The notes beneath the pieces were generated by a model. It had not been told where the DNA came from, made no database searches, and worked only from the letters and a program-made list of their open reading frames with translations. The translations under genes were made by a program, and so were the position numbers. A DNA stretch of 64,000 nucleotides from GWE2-40-63 sp050179685 (GTDB lineage Bacteria; Bacteroidota; Bacteroidia; Bacteroidales; SZUA-534), in NCBI GenBank assembly GCA_050179685.1, contig JBFXEW010000001.1, positions 124,001 to 188,000 on the forward strand, in the 5' to 3' direction. This document shows positions 33,861 to 42,836 of this stretch, in pieces. How positions within the stretch are numbered: the stretch's first letter is position 1; each line of letters begins with the position of its first letter.

Positions 33861-35600
33861 TTAATTTGAATAACCATCGTTTTGTTTAAACTCATTGGTT
33901 ACCAAATCAATCTGATCCTGTGGAATTGGATACAATACGTGATAATCTTTTATCGCATCTTTAGCCGGAATTTCAGGAACCAGGTTACGAACTCTATGCA
34001 GTAACTGAACTTCGCCTGTTGCTGTTCGGGTTCTGGCTAAGTCGAAAAAGCGCATGTATTCACCACACAGTTCACGCATACGTTCGTCCAAAATAAAATT
34101 AATTCCCTCGTCAAAATCTCCCATACCAGGAATACGATTTAACAAACGTTGTTTTGCAAATGCATTGTCGGCTGCCGTACGATTTGGATCGTACGATGCC
34201 CGGGTGCGCAATATGCTTAGAAGATCGACCGATTCTCCGGCTTTTCCTAAATACATGGCGGCCTCAGCAGCTATAAGGTAAGTTTCGGCAAAACGATGTA
34301 CAATAAATGGCCGAACCGAAGCATCATTAACCGTTGGCCGGTCAATATCATCGTATTTGGTAAGCGAAGGATAAATCTTTTTCGTTTGTCTTGTTTCATC
34401 GGGTAACAAATTATCGTAGTACAACGATGGAGGATAAATATTCATAATATTCAATCCGGAATTGTAGTTTTCAACACCTGGCAACCAAATAGCCGTATCA
34501 CCCAATTTGAAAGAACTGTTTGTTAACGATTCTTCGCTATTTACCAACCAAACTGTCTGGAACGATTTATTATAACGCGTATCGTATTGTTTATCTTCGA
34601 AAGCTACGTTTAATAAATAATTGGTTGGCCGTACACGTATCCAGGGACGTCCGTATTCAATGGTACGGGCCAATCCGCCAAAATCGGTACACACCTCATA
34701 GTGAGGGCGGAAGAAAAAGCTACTCCGGTTATTTTTATTGCCGTTCAAATCTGGGTCGGCATCGTTATACAAGGGATCGGCATTACGCTCAACGGTGAAA
34801 ATAACTTCACTGTTATGTTCGTTCCTTGGTGTATGTACATCTGCAAAATCTTCCAAAAGAGCCAATCCATAAGTACCACTATTGGTAATTAACTCCATGG
34901 CATTATCGTAGGCACTTTGATAATCGGTTGATTCACTTGCCGTAGCATGAGTAGCCCTTGTAAGGTAAACTTTTGACAACAAGTGATAAGCTGCTGCTGC
35001 ATCGGCTCTTCCAGTCGCTTCGGCAACGGCAGGTAAATTCAGCTTTGCATATTCCAGATCGTCAACAATAGCCTGATAAACTTCTGCTGCAGGAGTTCGA
35101 ACAGCCTCAGTAGAAGGTTCGGTAATAAACTCAAGATTCAAAGGACAATCGCCGTAAACCTGAACCATAATAAAATACCAGGTAGCTCTAATGTAGCGGG
35201 CTTCAGCAATTCTCCTTTTTGCCAAGGATTCGTTCATTCCCGAATTTTCAGCAAATCCAATTACGGCGTTGGTTGTGTTAATGGAGGTATAACCCCAATT
35301 CCAGGTTGTTCCAACCATTCCATTGGCAGGTAAACCGTCGGTATACATATTAAATTCAGTACTTCCGTCTGGTCCACGCTGCCATTCATCGGTTCCTGAA
35401 CAAGTCACGTTTAATGCACTCTCGCCGCCATAAAAATAACGCAGGTCAGAATAGGCAGAATTAAGTGCAGCATCCACTCCACCCGGAGTTTCCAGGTACT
35501 GAGCAGTGAGGCTTTTGGGCTCTTCCGTCAGGTAGTCTTCACAACTGGTTATAAGAATCAGACCCAAAGCAAAAAGCAGGTATGTTAATTTCTTTATCAT
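33861..35600 (-). CDS. SusD/RagB-family surface glycan-binding lipoprotein
   Basis: SusD proteins form the lid of the SusC transporter at the cell surface. The 579-residue protein has a lipoprotein signal ending 'LITSC' and the family start 'EDYLTEEPKSLTAQY'. TPR-like helical regions ('AKRRIAEARYIRATWYFIMV' and 'AAAYHLLSKVYLTRATHAT') and the C-terminal family signature 'FILDERMRELCGEYMRFFDLAR' are present, with the final 'HVLYPIPQDQIDLVTN'. It lies 11 bp after the susC stop, the canonical gene order. The glycan is unknown, since no enzyme accompanies it. Confidence 0.95.
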   Translation of the reverse strand: MIKKLTYLLFALGLILITSCEDYLTEEPKSLTAQYLETPGGVDAALNSAYSDLRYFYGGESALNVTCSGTDEWQRGPDGSTEFNMYTDGLPANGMVGTTWNWGYTSINTTNAVIGFAENSGMNESLAKRRIAEARYIRATWYFIMVQVYGDCPLNLEFITEPSTEAVRTPAAEVYQAIVDDLEYAKLNLPAVAEATGRADAAAAYHLLSKVYLTRATHATASESTDYQSAYDNAMELITNSGTYGLALLEDFADVHTPRNEHNSEVIFTVERNADPLYNDADPDLNGNKNNRSSFFFRPHYEVCTDFGGLARTIEYGRPWIRVRPTNYLLNVAFEDKQYDTRYNKSFQTVWLVNSEESLTNSSFKLGDTAIWLPGVENYNSGLNIMNIYPPSLYYDNLLPDETRQTKKIYPSLTKYDDIDRPTVNDASVRPFIVHRFAETYLIAAEAAMYLGKAGESVDLLSILRTRASYDPNRTAADNAFAKQRLLNRIPGMGDFDEGINFILDERMRELCGEYMRFFDLARTRTATGEVQLLHRVRNLVPEIPAKDAIKDYHVLYPIPQDQIDLVTNEFKQNDGYSN

Positions 35601-35611
35601 CGTAAAACAAT

Positions 35612-38600
35612 TTAAAATTTAATATTTACACCAAAAAGTAACTTGCTGGTTGGTGGGGTGTTGTAACCTACTACCAGAGTTCGGTCTGGCAAACTAATGC
35701 CTTCAATGTCGTCTTCTGCCGTGTTGGTTGGTTCGGGATCAACACCTCCAGCCTTTAAATAAGGTGAAAAGAAAATAAATGCATCGGCCAGCGAAGCATA
35801 AACCCTAACGCTGGAGCCTTCACCAAAAATACGAGAGGTAAGTGCCGGATTAAAGTTATAACCCAGGTTAATACTCCTGATTTTTAGGAACGAACCATCA
35901 AAATAACCCAGAACATCGGAACGCGATGCGTCGATTGTGGCACTGGGTTGTGGCATATCATTGGTTGGATTCTCGGGAGTCCAGTAATCAACTACAATCT
36001 GGTTACGCCTTCCATCCAGGCGATTCAGGTAATTGTTTGGCATGTGCAGGGTACTGGCTATGGTTCCGCCTACACGGAAATAACCTACAACCGAAAGATC
36101 GAAACGTTTGTAACCCCAGGTTGAGGTAAAACCACCCATTAAATCGGGTTGCGATGAACCCAGAATTACCCGGTCGTTGTCGTCAATATCATTGTCGCCA
36201 TCCTGATCTTTAAGTTTAATGTCGCCAGGCTTTCTTCCATAAACAGCAGCCTCAGTTTCTTCACCCAACTGCCAGATTCCGATTTTTTCCCAATCGTAAA
36301 TTGAGCTCGAAGGATGTCCTACAAACCAACCATTTTCAATATCCTGTGAAATAGATTTGTCCTGAAGCTCAACAATTTTTTCACGGTTCAGGAATAAATT
36401 TACATTCATTTCCCAGAAAAAATCATCATCGGTGGCTGCGTCCATAATCACTCCATTTAAAGCAATTTCAAGACCGCGGTTTTCGGTTTTCCCAATATTC
36501 TCGAGGAACATGCCAGGAACTCCCTGCGAAGGTGGTAATTTTTTACCCAACAACAAATCGTTGGTTTTTTGCAGATACGCATCAACCGAACCACTTATCC
36601 GGTCGTTCAAAAAACTAAAATCGAGACCAGCATTGTAGGTTGTGGTAAATTCCCACCCTAAAGTCTTGTTGGGAAGAGTAGACACATAATAGCCCTTTAC
36701 TCCCTGGCTTCCATAATTATAATAGGTAAGATTTAATCCACCTAAAGTACTGTAGGGGGGAACTGAAGTATTTGATGTTTGACCATAACCAGCCCGTAGC
36801 TTAAGATTTGAAACAAAATCCACATTTTCCATAAAAGCTTCCCTTCCAATGTTCCAACCCAAAGCAAAAGCAGGATAGGTATGCCATTTGTATCCTTCGG
36901 CAAAACGGGAGGAACCATCAGAACGCCCGGTAATGGTAAGGAGGTATTTGTCGTCGAAGGCATAATTTACACGTGCCATATACGATAACAAGTTCCATTT
37001 TGTATAGAAATTATCATCCGCAGGAACACTTACGCTCTCTGCTAATGAAAAATCGTAGTATTGAATGTAATCAGCCGGAATTCCAATGGCATCGATGCGC
37101 GAACCAACAGAAAGTGATTCCTGGGCACTTTGCATACCCGTAAAATTTATCCGGTGACGACCGATGGTTTTATCGTAGATTAAGAGGTTTTCAACGGTAT
37201 ACGATTGATCGTCGGTATGTCTGATTCTTGCCTGATTTTGTTTGCCTGCTCTAAAGACGGTATTGCTTCCGTAAAAGTTGTTGTATTTGCTGGCTCCATA
37301 CTCAAAACCAAAATTTAAACGATATTTTAATCCTTCAATAATTTTTACCTCTGCATATAGGGTATTAAACGAAGCAGCTCGTTTGTCCTGTTCTTTCCAT
37401 CGTTCACTGTCTTTAATGGTTAACGGATTGTACCAATCTTCGTTAGGTGATTGAGGAACTTCATTTACCGTTCCATCGTCGTTGTATGGTTTTGCCAAAG
37501 GCGACAAAGCCAACACCTGAAACATTGGATTGGCCGATTGGCCATCGGTAATGGAGAGTGAGTTCATTGTAGTAATACCAATGTTTATCCGTTTACCTAT
37601 TTGCTGGTCGAGCGCCAGGCGCATGTTATAACGTTTAAACCCCATGGCGGGTAAAACCCCGGTTTCATTATAATAACCGCCGGTAAATGAATATTGGGTG
37701 GTTTCAGAACCGCCCGAAAGACTAATCTCATGATTCGAGGTAATTCCGGTCTGATAAATTAAATCCTGCCAGTCGGTTTCACGACCGCTTAGCATCGATT
37801 CCGTTTCGTCGGGTAAATAACTGTAATTTCCGGCGTCACGACGAAGCTTTACAAAACCTTCTGCATCATAAATATCGTATTCACGAGCTACCTGAGTTAT
37901 TCCCTGATACCCATTGTACGATATTTTTAAATCGCCTAATTTACCCCGTTTGGTAGTAATAATAATTACCCCGTTAGCTCCCCGCGAACCATAAATTACT
38001 GTTGCTGAAGCATCTTTTAATATTTCCATCGATTGGATGTCATCAGATGCAATATCACTGATTTTTCCCCCAAAAGGAATTCCATCGACAATAATTAAAG
38101 GATCGTTCGATGCAGTTAATGAACGGTTACCCCGGATACGAATTTGGGTGTCACCTCCGGGACGACGACTGGTGTTTACAATCTCAACCCCGGCTGTTTT
38201 TCCCTGTAGTGCTTTTGTTAAACTCGATGAAGGCACATCGCGTAACTTGTCAGCCTCAACCGATACAATGGAGCCGGTAACGTCGCTCTTTTTTTGAACA
38301 CCGTAACCAACTACCACCACATCGTCGAGCGAAAATGCGTCGGTTTCAAGGTTAACATTTACAACAGTTCTTCCGGCTACAGCCACTTCCTGGGTCTGAA
38401 AGCCAATAAAAGAATACACCAGAACCGCATCGGCTGTGGGTATTTCTAATTGATACTCACCATTTGCATTGGTGATAGTTCCTGTGGTGGTACCCTTAAC
38501 GATTACGTTTGCACCCGGCAACACTTCGTTGTCCGAGGCCGATCGTACGGTACCGCTAACTTTTATCTGTGCATAGATAAAAGTGCAGCTCATACTTAAA

Positions 38601-38626
38601 ATAATAGCTAATAGAATTCTTTTCAT
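35612..38626 (-). CDS. SusC/RagA-family TonB-dependent glycan transporter
   Basis: From the ATG at 38626 (MKRILLAIIL) the protein has 1004 residues. A GTG three codons earlier is less likely because the signal peptide is complete without it (ends FIYAQ). An N-terminal carboxypeptidase-regulatory-like domain (about 22-98, 'GTVRSASDNEVLPGANVIVK') precedes the TonB-box-like segment 'DDVVVVGYG', the plug (about 108-225, 'LQGKTAGVEIV', 'IRIRGNRSLTASNDPLIIVD', 'ILKDASATVIYGSRGANGVI') and the 22-strand barrel, ending 'LLFGVNIKF'. This outer-membrane pump imports oligosaccharides with SusD and energy from TonB. It leads the four-gene operon. Confidence 0.96.
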   Translation of the reverse strand: MKRILLAIILSMSCTFIYAQIKVSGTVRSASDNEVLPGANVIVKGTTTGTITNANGEYQLEIPTADAVLVYSFIGFQTQEVAVAGRTVVNVNLETDAFSLDDVVVVGYGVQKKSDVTGSIVSVEADKLRDVPSSSLTKALQGKTAGVEIVNTSRRPGGDTQIRIRGNRSLTASNDPLIIVDGIPFGGKISDIASDDIQSMEILKDASATVIYGSRGANGVIIITTKRGKLGDLKISYNGYQGITQVAREYDIYDAEGFVKLRRDAGNYSYLPDETESMLSGRETDWQDLIYQTGITSNHEISLSGGSETTQYSFTGGYYNETGVLPAMGFKRYNMRLALDQQIGKRINIGITTMNSLSITDGQSANPMFQVLALSPLAKPYNDDGTVNEVPQSPNEDWYNPLTIKDSERWKEQDKRAASFNTLYAEVKIIEGLKYRLNFGFEYGASKYNNFYGSNTVFRAGKQNQARIRHTDDQSYTVENLLIYDKTIGRHRINFTGMQSAQESLSVGSRIDAIGIPADYIQYYDFSLAESVSVPADDNFYTKWNLLSYMARVNYAFDDKYLLTITGRSDGSSRFAEGYKWHTYPAFALGWNIGREAFMENVDFVSNLKLRAGYGQTSNTSVPPYSTLGGLNLTYYNYGSQGVKGYYVSTLPNKTLGWEFTTTYNAGLDFSFLNDRISGSVDAYLQKTNDLLLGKKLPPSQGVPGMFLENIGKTENRGLEIALNGVIMDAATDDDFFWEMNVNLFLNREKIVELQDKSISQDIENGWFVGHPSSSIYDWEKIGIWQLGEETEAAVYGRKPGDIKLKDQDGDNDIDDNDRVILGSSQPDLMGGFTSTWGYKRFDLSVVGYFRVGGTIASTLHMPNNYLNRLDGRRNQIVVDYWTPENPTNDMPQPSATIDASRSDVLGYFDGSFLKIRSINLGYNFNPALTSRIFGEGSSVRVYASLADAFIFFSPYLKAGGVDPEPTNTAEDDIEGISLPDRTLVVGYNTPPTSKLLFGVNIKF

Positions 38627-39073
38627 AGAAAACACATTGTTTGTTGAAAGTTAAATAGTTATTAATATGATTTTAATTATTAGAAGGATGCATAGCGATA
38701 TAATGGCTGCAAATACTATTTGCATAATAATATGCGTGTTTCGTTTATTCATCTACGTGTCAATAATAGTTCTTTGTTGTTTTAAGTATTCTAACAGAAT
38801 GTGCTTAACAATTTACAACGTTTGCAGGAGACAGATGGGTAATATTTGGTTTACATAGGGTTATAAACTTTGCTGGGTGTAAATTTTGGTATTTTTACGG
38901 TAACAAATATTTCACATTTTCAAACTTAAGCGAACCCATATCCTTGTTTTATAAACATTTATAGCGAATTCCCGGAGCAAAATATTTTTTACAAATAAAA
39001 ATTAAGCTTACCGTGAGCAAAAACCAGATTCATGTGTTTTGAATATTGTATTTTTGAACAAAAAAATAAACTA
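38627..39073. other. Intergenic region ahead of susC and the Ca2+/Na+ exchanger
   Basis: This 447-bp AT-rich gap separates divergent genes. A -7-like box on the minus strand, TAAGTTTG (38938-38931), lies about 305 bp ahead of susC and would leave a long leader. No -33 partner is seen. On the plus strand TATTTTTG at 39049-39056 is 17 bp ahead of the exchanger gene. A 63-codon plus-strand frame (38667-38858) has no family features. No ECF sigma/anti-sigma pair or hybrid regulator gene is present here, unlike at many SusC loci. Confidence 0.5.
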
Positions 39074-40021
39074 ATGTTACCCATCTTACTTTTACTCGCT
39101 GGCTTTGCTGCCTTAATTTACGGTGCCAATCAAATGGTGAATGGAGCCTCGTCGCTGGCTAAACGCATGAATATTTCTGATATCGTTATTGGCTTAACCA
39201 TTGTTGCTTTTGGAACTTCTGCTCCAGAATTAGTAGTAAATGCACTGGCTGCAATCAATAAAAACACCGCTTTGGTTTTGGGTAATGTTATTGGAAGCAA
39301 TGTTTTCAACGTGCTGGTAATTCTCGGAATCACTGCTTTAATTGCGCCTCTGAATGTCAAAAAAAGTACTACCTGGATTGAAATCCCGTTAAGTCTTTTG
39401 GCTGCACTTGCTGTTTGGTTAGTGGCTAATGATATTCTGCTTAATCGCATGGATGCGGATGCCATTTTACGTTCTGATGGTATTTTGCTGCTCCTCTTCT
39501 TTGCCATTTTTATGGGATACAACCTGGCTGTTGCCAAAAAAGAACAGCAGGAAGAAAGTCTTAATTTACCGTCCACAAGTTTACCTAAATCGATATTCTT
39601 TACCCTGTTTGGCTTAGCCCTTTTAATAGTGGGGGGTAATCTTATTGTTGACAATGCTGTATTAATTGCTCAAAAAATCGGTCTTTCGGAACGGGTTATT
39701 GCATTAACCATTGTGTCGGTAGGAACCTCACTTCCCGAACTCGCTACTTCAATTGTGGCCGTACGCAAAGGAAATGTGGATTTGGCCATTGGAAACGTGG
39801 TGGGTTCCAATATTTTTAACAGTTTCCTGATTTTGGGCGTTTCGGCCATTATCTCTCCCGTTCAGGTTACCACAAATGCTCAACCCGATTTGATTTTAAA
39901 TATAACTGCCGGACTTTTGCTCTTTATTTTTGTATTCATGGGCAAAGGAAGAGTAATAAGCCGCATCGAAGGATTTATTTTTCTGGCCATTTATACAAGT
40001 TACATATTTTGGTTATTGTAA
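39074..40021 (+). CDS. Calcium/sodium antiporter of the CaCA family
   Basis: The 315-residue inner-membrane protein has about ten hydrophobic segments and two alpha-repeats in inverted topology, each with the ion-binding signature: 'AFGTSAPELVVNALAAI' (about 50-66) and 'SVGTSLPELATSIVAV' (about 214-229). Each repeat is followed by 'LGNVIGSNVFNVLVILG' or its twin 'IGNVVGSNIFNSFLILG'. This is the YrbG/NCX_Mj layout, which exchanges Ca2+ for Na+ or H+. The ATG at 39074 (MLPILLLLAG) is chosen because the earlier in-frame start adds a Cys/Phe-rich, non-family leader that contains the -7 box. Confidence 0.93.
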   Translation: MLPILLLLAGFAALIYGANQMVNGASSLAKRMNISDIVIGLTIVAFGTSAPELVVNALAAINKNTALVLGNVIGSNVFNVLVILGITALIAPLNVKKSTTWIEIPLSLLAALAVWLVANDILLNRMDADAILRSDGILLLLFFAIFMGYNLAVAKKEQQEESLNLPSTSLPKSIFFTLFGLALLIVGGNLIVDNAVLIAQKIGLSERVIALTIVSVGTSLPELATSIVAVRKGNVDLAIGNVVGSNIFNSFLILGVSAIISPVQVTTNAQPDLILNITAGLLLFIFVFMGKGRVISRIEGFIFLAIYTSYIFWLL

Positions 40022-40156
40022 AACCTTAACTAATTCTGTTTTATTGGTTAAGGTTTCATTTTAATCATTATTAAAGGTTTTTTTGTCGATGCAATAAAAA
40101 TTGATTTTTATTCAAAACAAAAAACCTTACTTTAGTAAGCATTAAAACTAAGAATT

Positions 40157-40771
40157 ATGCACATTGCAATAGCCGGAAATATTGGTTCGGGTAAAACAAC
40201 GTTAACCCGCTTACTGTCGAAACATTATAAATGGGAACCCCACTACGAAGATGTAGATGAAAACCCCTACCTGAACGATTTTTATAACGACATGCAACGT
40301 TGGTCTTTTAACTTGCAGATTTATTTTTTAAACAGTCGTTTTAATCAGATACTGGACATCCGAAAATCGGGCAAGACAGTTATTCAGGATCGTACCATTT
40401 ACGAAGACGCACATATTTTTGCCCCCAACCTGCACTCCATGGGGCTTTTAAGTTCGCGCGATTTCGATAATTATTTTTCACTTTTTCAGTTAATGAATTC
40501 ACTGGTTCAACCGCCCGATTTATTAATATACCTGCGTGCATCGGTACCAACGCTGGTAAGTCAGATACAAAAACGCGGACGTGATTATGAAAACTCCATC
40601 CGCCTCGATTACCTGAAACGACTGAACGAACGCTACGAAGCCTGGATTGGAAAGTACGATTTGGGAAAACTGCTGGTAGTTGATGTAGACAATTTAAATT
40701 TTAGCGAAAAAAACGAAGATTTAAGCTACATTATAAACAAAATAGATGCTGAAATCCACGGGCTTTTTTAA
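40157..40771 (+). CDS. Deoxynucleoside kinase
   Basis: The 204-residue protein matches the dCK/dGK/dNK family, which phosphorylates deoxynucleosides in salvage. The P-loop is 'GNIGSGKTT' (7-15). 'YEDVDENPYL' (30-39) holds the catalytic Glu and the E-N-P element. 'QDRTIYEDAHIF' (77-88) is the DR[ST] motif, and 'KRGRDYENSIRLDYLKRLNERY' covers the lid and the C-terminal tail. Specificity cannot be told by eye. It precedes a DUF2461 gene by 11 bp, and a MazG-like gene and deoC stand about 1.6 kb downstream, so the region is biased toward nucleotide salvage. Confidence 0.9.
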   Translation: MHIAIAGNIGSGKTTLTRLLSKHYKWEPHYEDVDENPYLNDFYNDMQRWSFNLQIYFLNSRFNQILDIRKSGKTVIQDRTIYEDAHIFAPNLHSMGLLSSRDFDNYFSLFQLMNSLVQPPDLLIYLRASVPTLVSQIQKRGRDYENSIRLDYLKRLNERYEAWIGKYDLGKLLVVDVDNLNFSEKNEDLSYIINKIDAEIHGLF

Positions 40772-40782
40772 TTTAAACGCTA

Positions 40783-41463
40783 ATGCTTTCTAATAACGTA
40801 ATTCCTTTTTTAAGCGATTTAGCTCACAACAACCACAAAAACTGGTTCGATGCCAATAAAGAACGGTACCAACTGGCACTTGCTGATTTTACTGACTTTA
40901 TTGGACAGCTTATCGCTCACACGGCTCAAACAAACCCACAACTAAATGGCTTACAGGCAAAAGACTGTGTGTTTCGCATCTACCGCGATGTACGGTTTAG
41001 CAAAGATAAAACACCTTATAAAAACCATTTTGGTGCATACATTGCTCCCAACGGAAGAAAAAACAAACTCTCAGGATTCTACATTCACATTGAACCCACT
41101 GGACAAAGTTTTACCGGTGGCGGAATTTTTATGCCTGAACCCCCGGTTTTAAAAGCTTTGCGTAAAGAATTTTATCAGGTTCCGGAAGAACTGCTTGAAC
41201 TTTTAAACACTTCCGATTTTAAAAAATATTTCATCGGATTATGGGATCAGGACAAACTCAAAACAGCTCCCAAAGGTTTTCCTAAAGATTTTGAACACAT
41301 TGAGCTTTTAAAGCACAAAAGCTATGTAGCCATGAGTTCCCTATCGCTTTCGCAGCTTTCAGACCAGACTCTAACAGAACACCTGAGCAAGGTTTATAAA
41401 GCAAATTACCCGCTTATCCGCCTTATCGACACCATTATTGAAGACGCCGGACTTTCACAATAA
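40783..41463 (+). CDS. DUF2461 protein
   Basis: The 226-residue protein fits DUF2461 (TIGR02453) along its length: 'FLSDLAHNNHKNWFDANKER' at the N-terminus, 'CVFRIYRDVRFSKDKTPYK' and 'GAYIAPNGRKN' in the middle and 'GFYIHIEPTGQSFTGGGIF' after that. The conserved R-I-x-R-D-x-R-F-S-K-D-K-T-P-Y-K run is complete. Function is unknown. No export signal is present, so it is cytoplasmic. It begins 11 bp after the deoxynucleoside kinase and is probably cotranscribed. The strong terminator at 41462 starts within its stop codon. Confidence 0.9.
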   Translation: MLSNNVIPFLSDLAHNNHKNWFDANKERYQLALADFTDFIGQLIAHTAQTNPQLNGLQAKDCVFRIYRDVRFSKDKTPYKNHFGAYIAPNGRKNKLSGFYIHIEPTGQSFTGGGIFMPEPPVLKALRKEFYQVPEELLELLNTSDFKKYFIGLWDQDKLKTAPKGFPKDFEHIELLKHKSYVAMSSLSLSQLSDQTLTEHLSKVYKANYPLIRLIDTIIEDAGLSQ

Positions 41464-41508
41464 AAAAACAGCCCTTAAAATAAATTTTTAAGGGCTGTTT
41501 TTTTATTC
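41462..41508. terminator. Bidirectional terminator
   Basis: ACAGCCCTTAAAA (about 41468-41480) pairs with TTTTAAGGGCTGT (41486-41498) over a 5-nt loop, with A7 before and T7 after. It separates the convergent DUF2461 (plus) and GIN-domain (minus) genes and works in both directions. Confidence 0.88.
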
Positions 41509-41529
41509 TTTCCGAAAATCGGAATGATT

Positions 41530-42225
41530 TTAATTGCTCCGCACGCTTCCGCCCGACGATTTTTCAATGTCTTTCATTTTTGGACTTCCACTGTACTTGA
41601 TGGTTCCACCTGAACTGGCTTCGGCCTTTAATTCAAGATTTGCTGTAACATCAATACTGGCTCCGCTTGAAACATCGGCATCAACTTTATCGGCCTCTAA
41701 CGATTCCGCATCAATATTGGAACCACTGCTCGATTTTGCGCTAAACGATTTGGTTTCACCTTTCAAATCGGCACTTGCCCCACTACTTGTTTTACATGAT
41801 GCCAGGGGAGCTTTAAAAGCTACTTTTAAACTGGCTCCACTGCTCGATGACATTTCAAGATTCTTCGATTCAAGCAAATTCTGCGTAATAATGCTTGATC
41901 CACTGCTGGCTTCGAGTCGCTCAATTTTAACCGCTGTAACTTTTACCAAGACTTTAATATTCCATCCGTTCCAATTATTACCAGACATATGAATGCGTAA
42001 ATCGTTGCCATCAAGTTCTGTAACTACACGTTCCATTACATCCTCGTCGGTAGTAACTTCAACAAATTCTTTATCGCCATAGGTTAATTCCACGCGAATG
42101 CCTTCGCTAACATCAATTCCGCTAAATCCTTTTACATCGCGAACTTCAGTTTTTTGTTGGGCACTTGCTGATAGGGATACAAACAAAGCAAGCAATCCAA
42201 AAGTCAGTGTTTTTAGGGTTCTCAT
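41530..42225 (-). CDS. Exported GIN-domain (DUF2807) protein
   Basis: The 231-residue protein has a signal peptide (about 1-22, ending ASAQ) and a DUF2807 (GIN, putative adhesin head) beta-helix. The start 'VKGFSGIDVSEGIRVELTYG' is typical of the family, and short rungs repeat with Ser/Gly turns: 'ASSGSS', 'SSSSGAS', 'TSSGAS', 'KSSSGS', 'DVSSGAS', 'EASSGG' and 'KSSGGS', spaced by about 18-20 residues. The family name suggests adhesion, but the function is unproven. It has no sorting domain or lipobox and ends without extra features. Confidence 0.88.
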   Translation of the reverse strand: MRTLKTLTFGLLALFVSLSASAQQKTEVRDVKGFSGIDVSEGIRVELTYGDKEFVEVTTDEDVMERVVTELDGNDLRIHMSGNNWNGWNIKVLVKVTAVKIERLEASSGSSIITQNLLESKNLEMSSSSGASLKVAFKAPLASCKTSSGASADLKGETKSFSAKSSSGSNIDAESLEADKVDADVSSGASIDVTANLELKAEASSGGTIKYSGSPKMKDIEKSSGGSVRSN

Positions 42226-42401
42226 AACATGCGTTTTTTAATTAAATACTTTTAAATGCAAAACAATGACGGTTTCTTAGTTGGGATGTTACACTTATTT
42301 CTAAATCCATCCATATTTTTTTAATTTATAGAACCATTTTCCCGAAATTTGCTTTCATTTAATAACATTTTTAAAGGGAATTCTATTTATAACTGTATAC
42401 T

Positions 42402-42734
42402 ATGGTTGAACTTACTATTGCAAAAGCACAGCAAAAAGTAGATGATTGGATTAAAACCTACGGAGTGCGCTACTTTAGCGAACTTACCAATATGGCTGTA
42501 TTAACTGAAGAAGTGGGCGAACTGGCTCGAATAATGGCCCGAACTTATGGCGATCAATCGTTTAAAAAATCGGATTTAAAGAGTAATCTGGCCGACGAAA
42601 TGGCCGATGTACTTTGGGTGTTAATTTGCCTGGCAAACCAAACCGGTGTTGATTTAAGCGATGCTTTTGAAAAAAACCTTCAAAAAAAGACCTTGCGCGA
42701 CAAGGAAAGGCATCTGAAAAACAAAAAGCTTTAA
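42402..42734 (+). CDS. MazG-like nucleotide pyrophosphohydrolase
   Basis: The 110-residue protein is an all-alpha NTP-PPase of the MazG/iMazG group. The metal site is made by 'EEVGE' (36-40) and 'DEMADV' (65-70), which fits the EExxE...ExxD pattern. 'LTEEVGELARIMARTYGDQS' and 'LADEMADVLWVLICLANQTG' match dimeric iMazG proteins. They hydrolyse nucleoside triphosphates, often damaged ones or dNTPs. The gene precedes deoC by 102 bp, and deoC has its own -7 box between them. Confidence 0.92.
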   Translation: MVELTIAKAQQKVDDWIKTYGVRYFSELTNMAVLTEEVGELARIMARTYGDQSFKKSDLKSNLADEMADVLWVLICLANQTGVDLSDAFEKNLQKKTLRDKERHLKNKKL

Positions 42735-42744
42735 AAAGAATTGC

Positions 42745-42752
42745 TAATTTTG
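42745..42752 (+). promoter_or_regulatory. Putative -7 box for deoC
   Basis: TAATTTTG matches TAnnTTTG and ends 84 bp before the deoC ATG. No -33 TTG lies at the usual spacing. Confidence 0.4.
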
Positions 42753-42836
42753 CTTCGCTTTTAAAACTATTTTTCTTTTAAATGATTTTGACACAGAAAT
42801 AATTTCTTTTTAACAGACTTAATTTAGGAACAAACT

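Noticed and set aside
38667..38858. 63-codon hydrophobic frame upstream of susC
   Set aside because: It has no partner, no -7 box and no family. AT-rich DNA often yields such Ile-rich frames.
39130..39654. 174-codon minus-strand frame across the Ca2+/Na+ exchanger
   Set aside because: It is the complement of conserved membrane-segment codons in a recognised family and has no own features.
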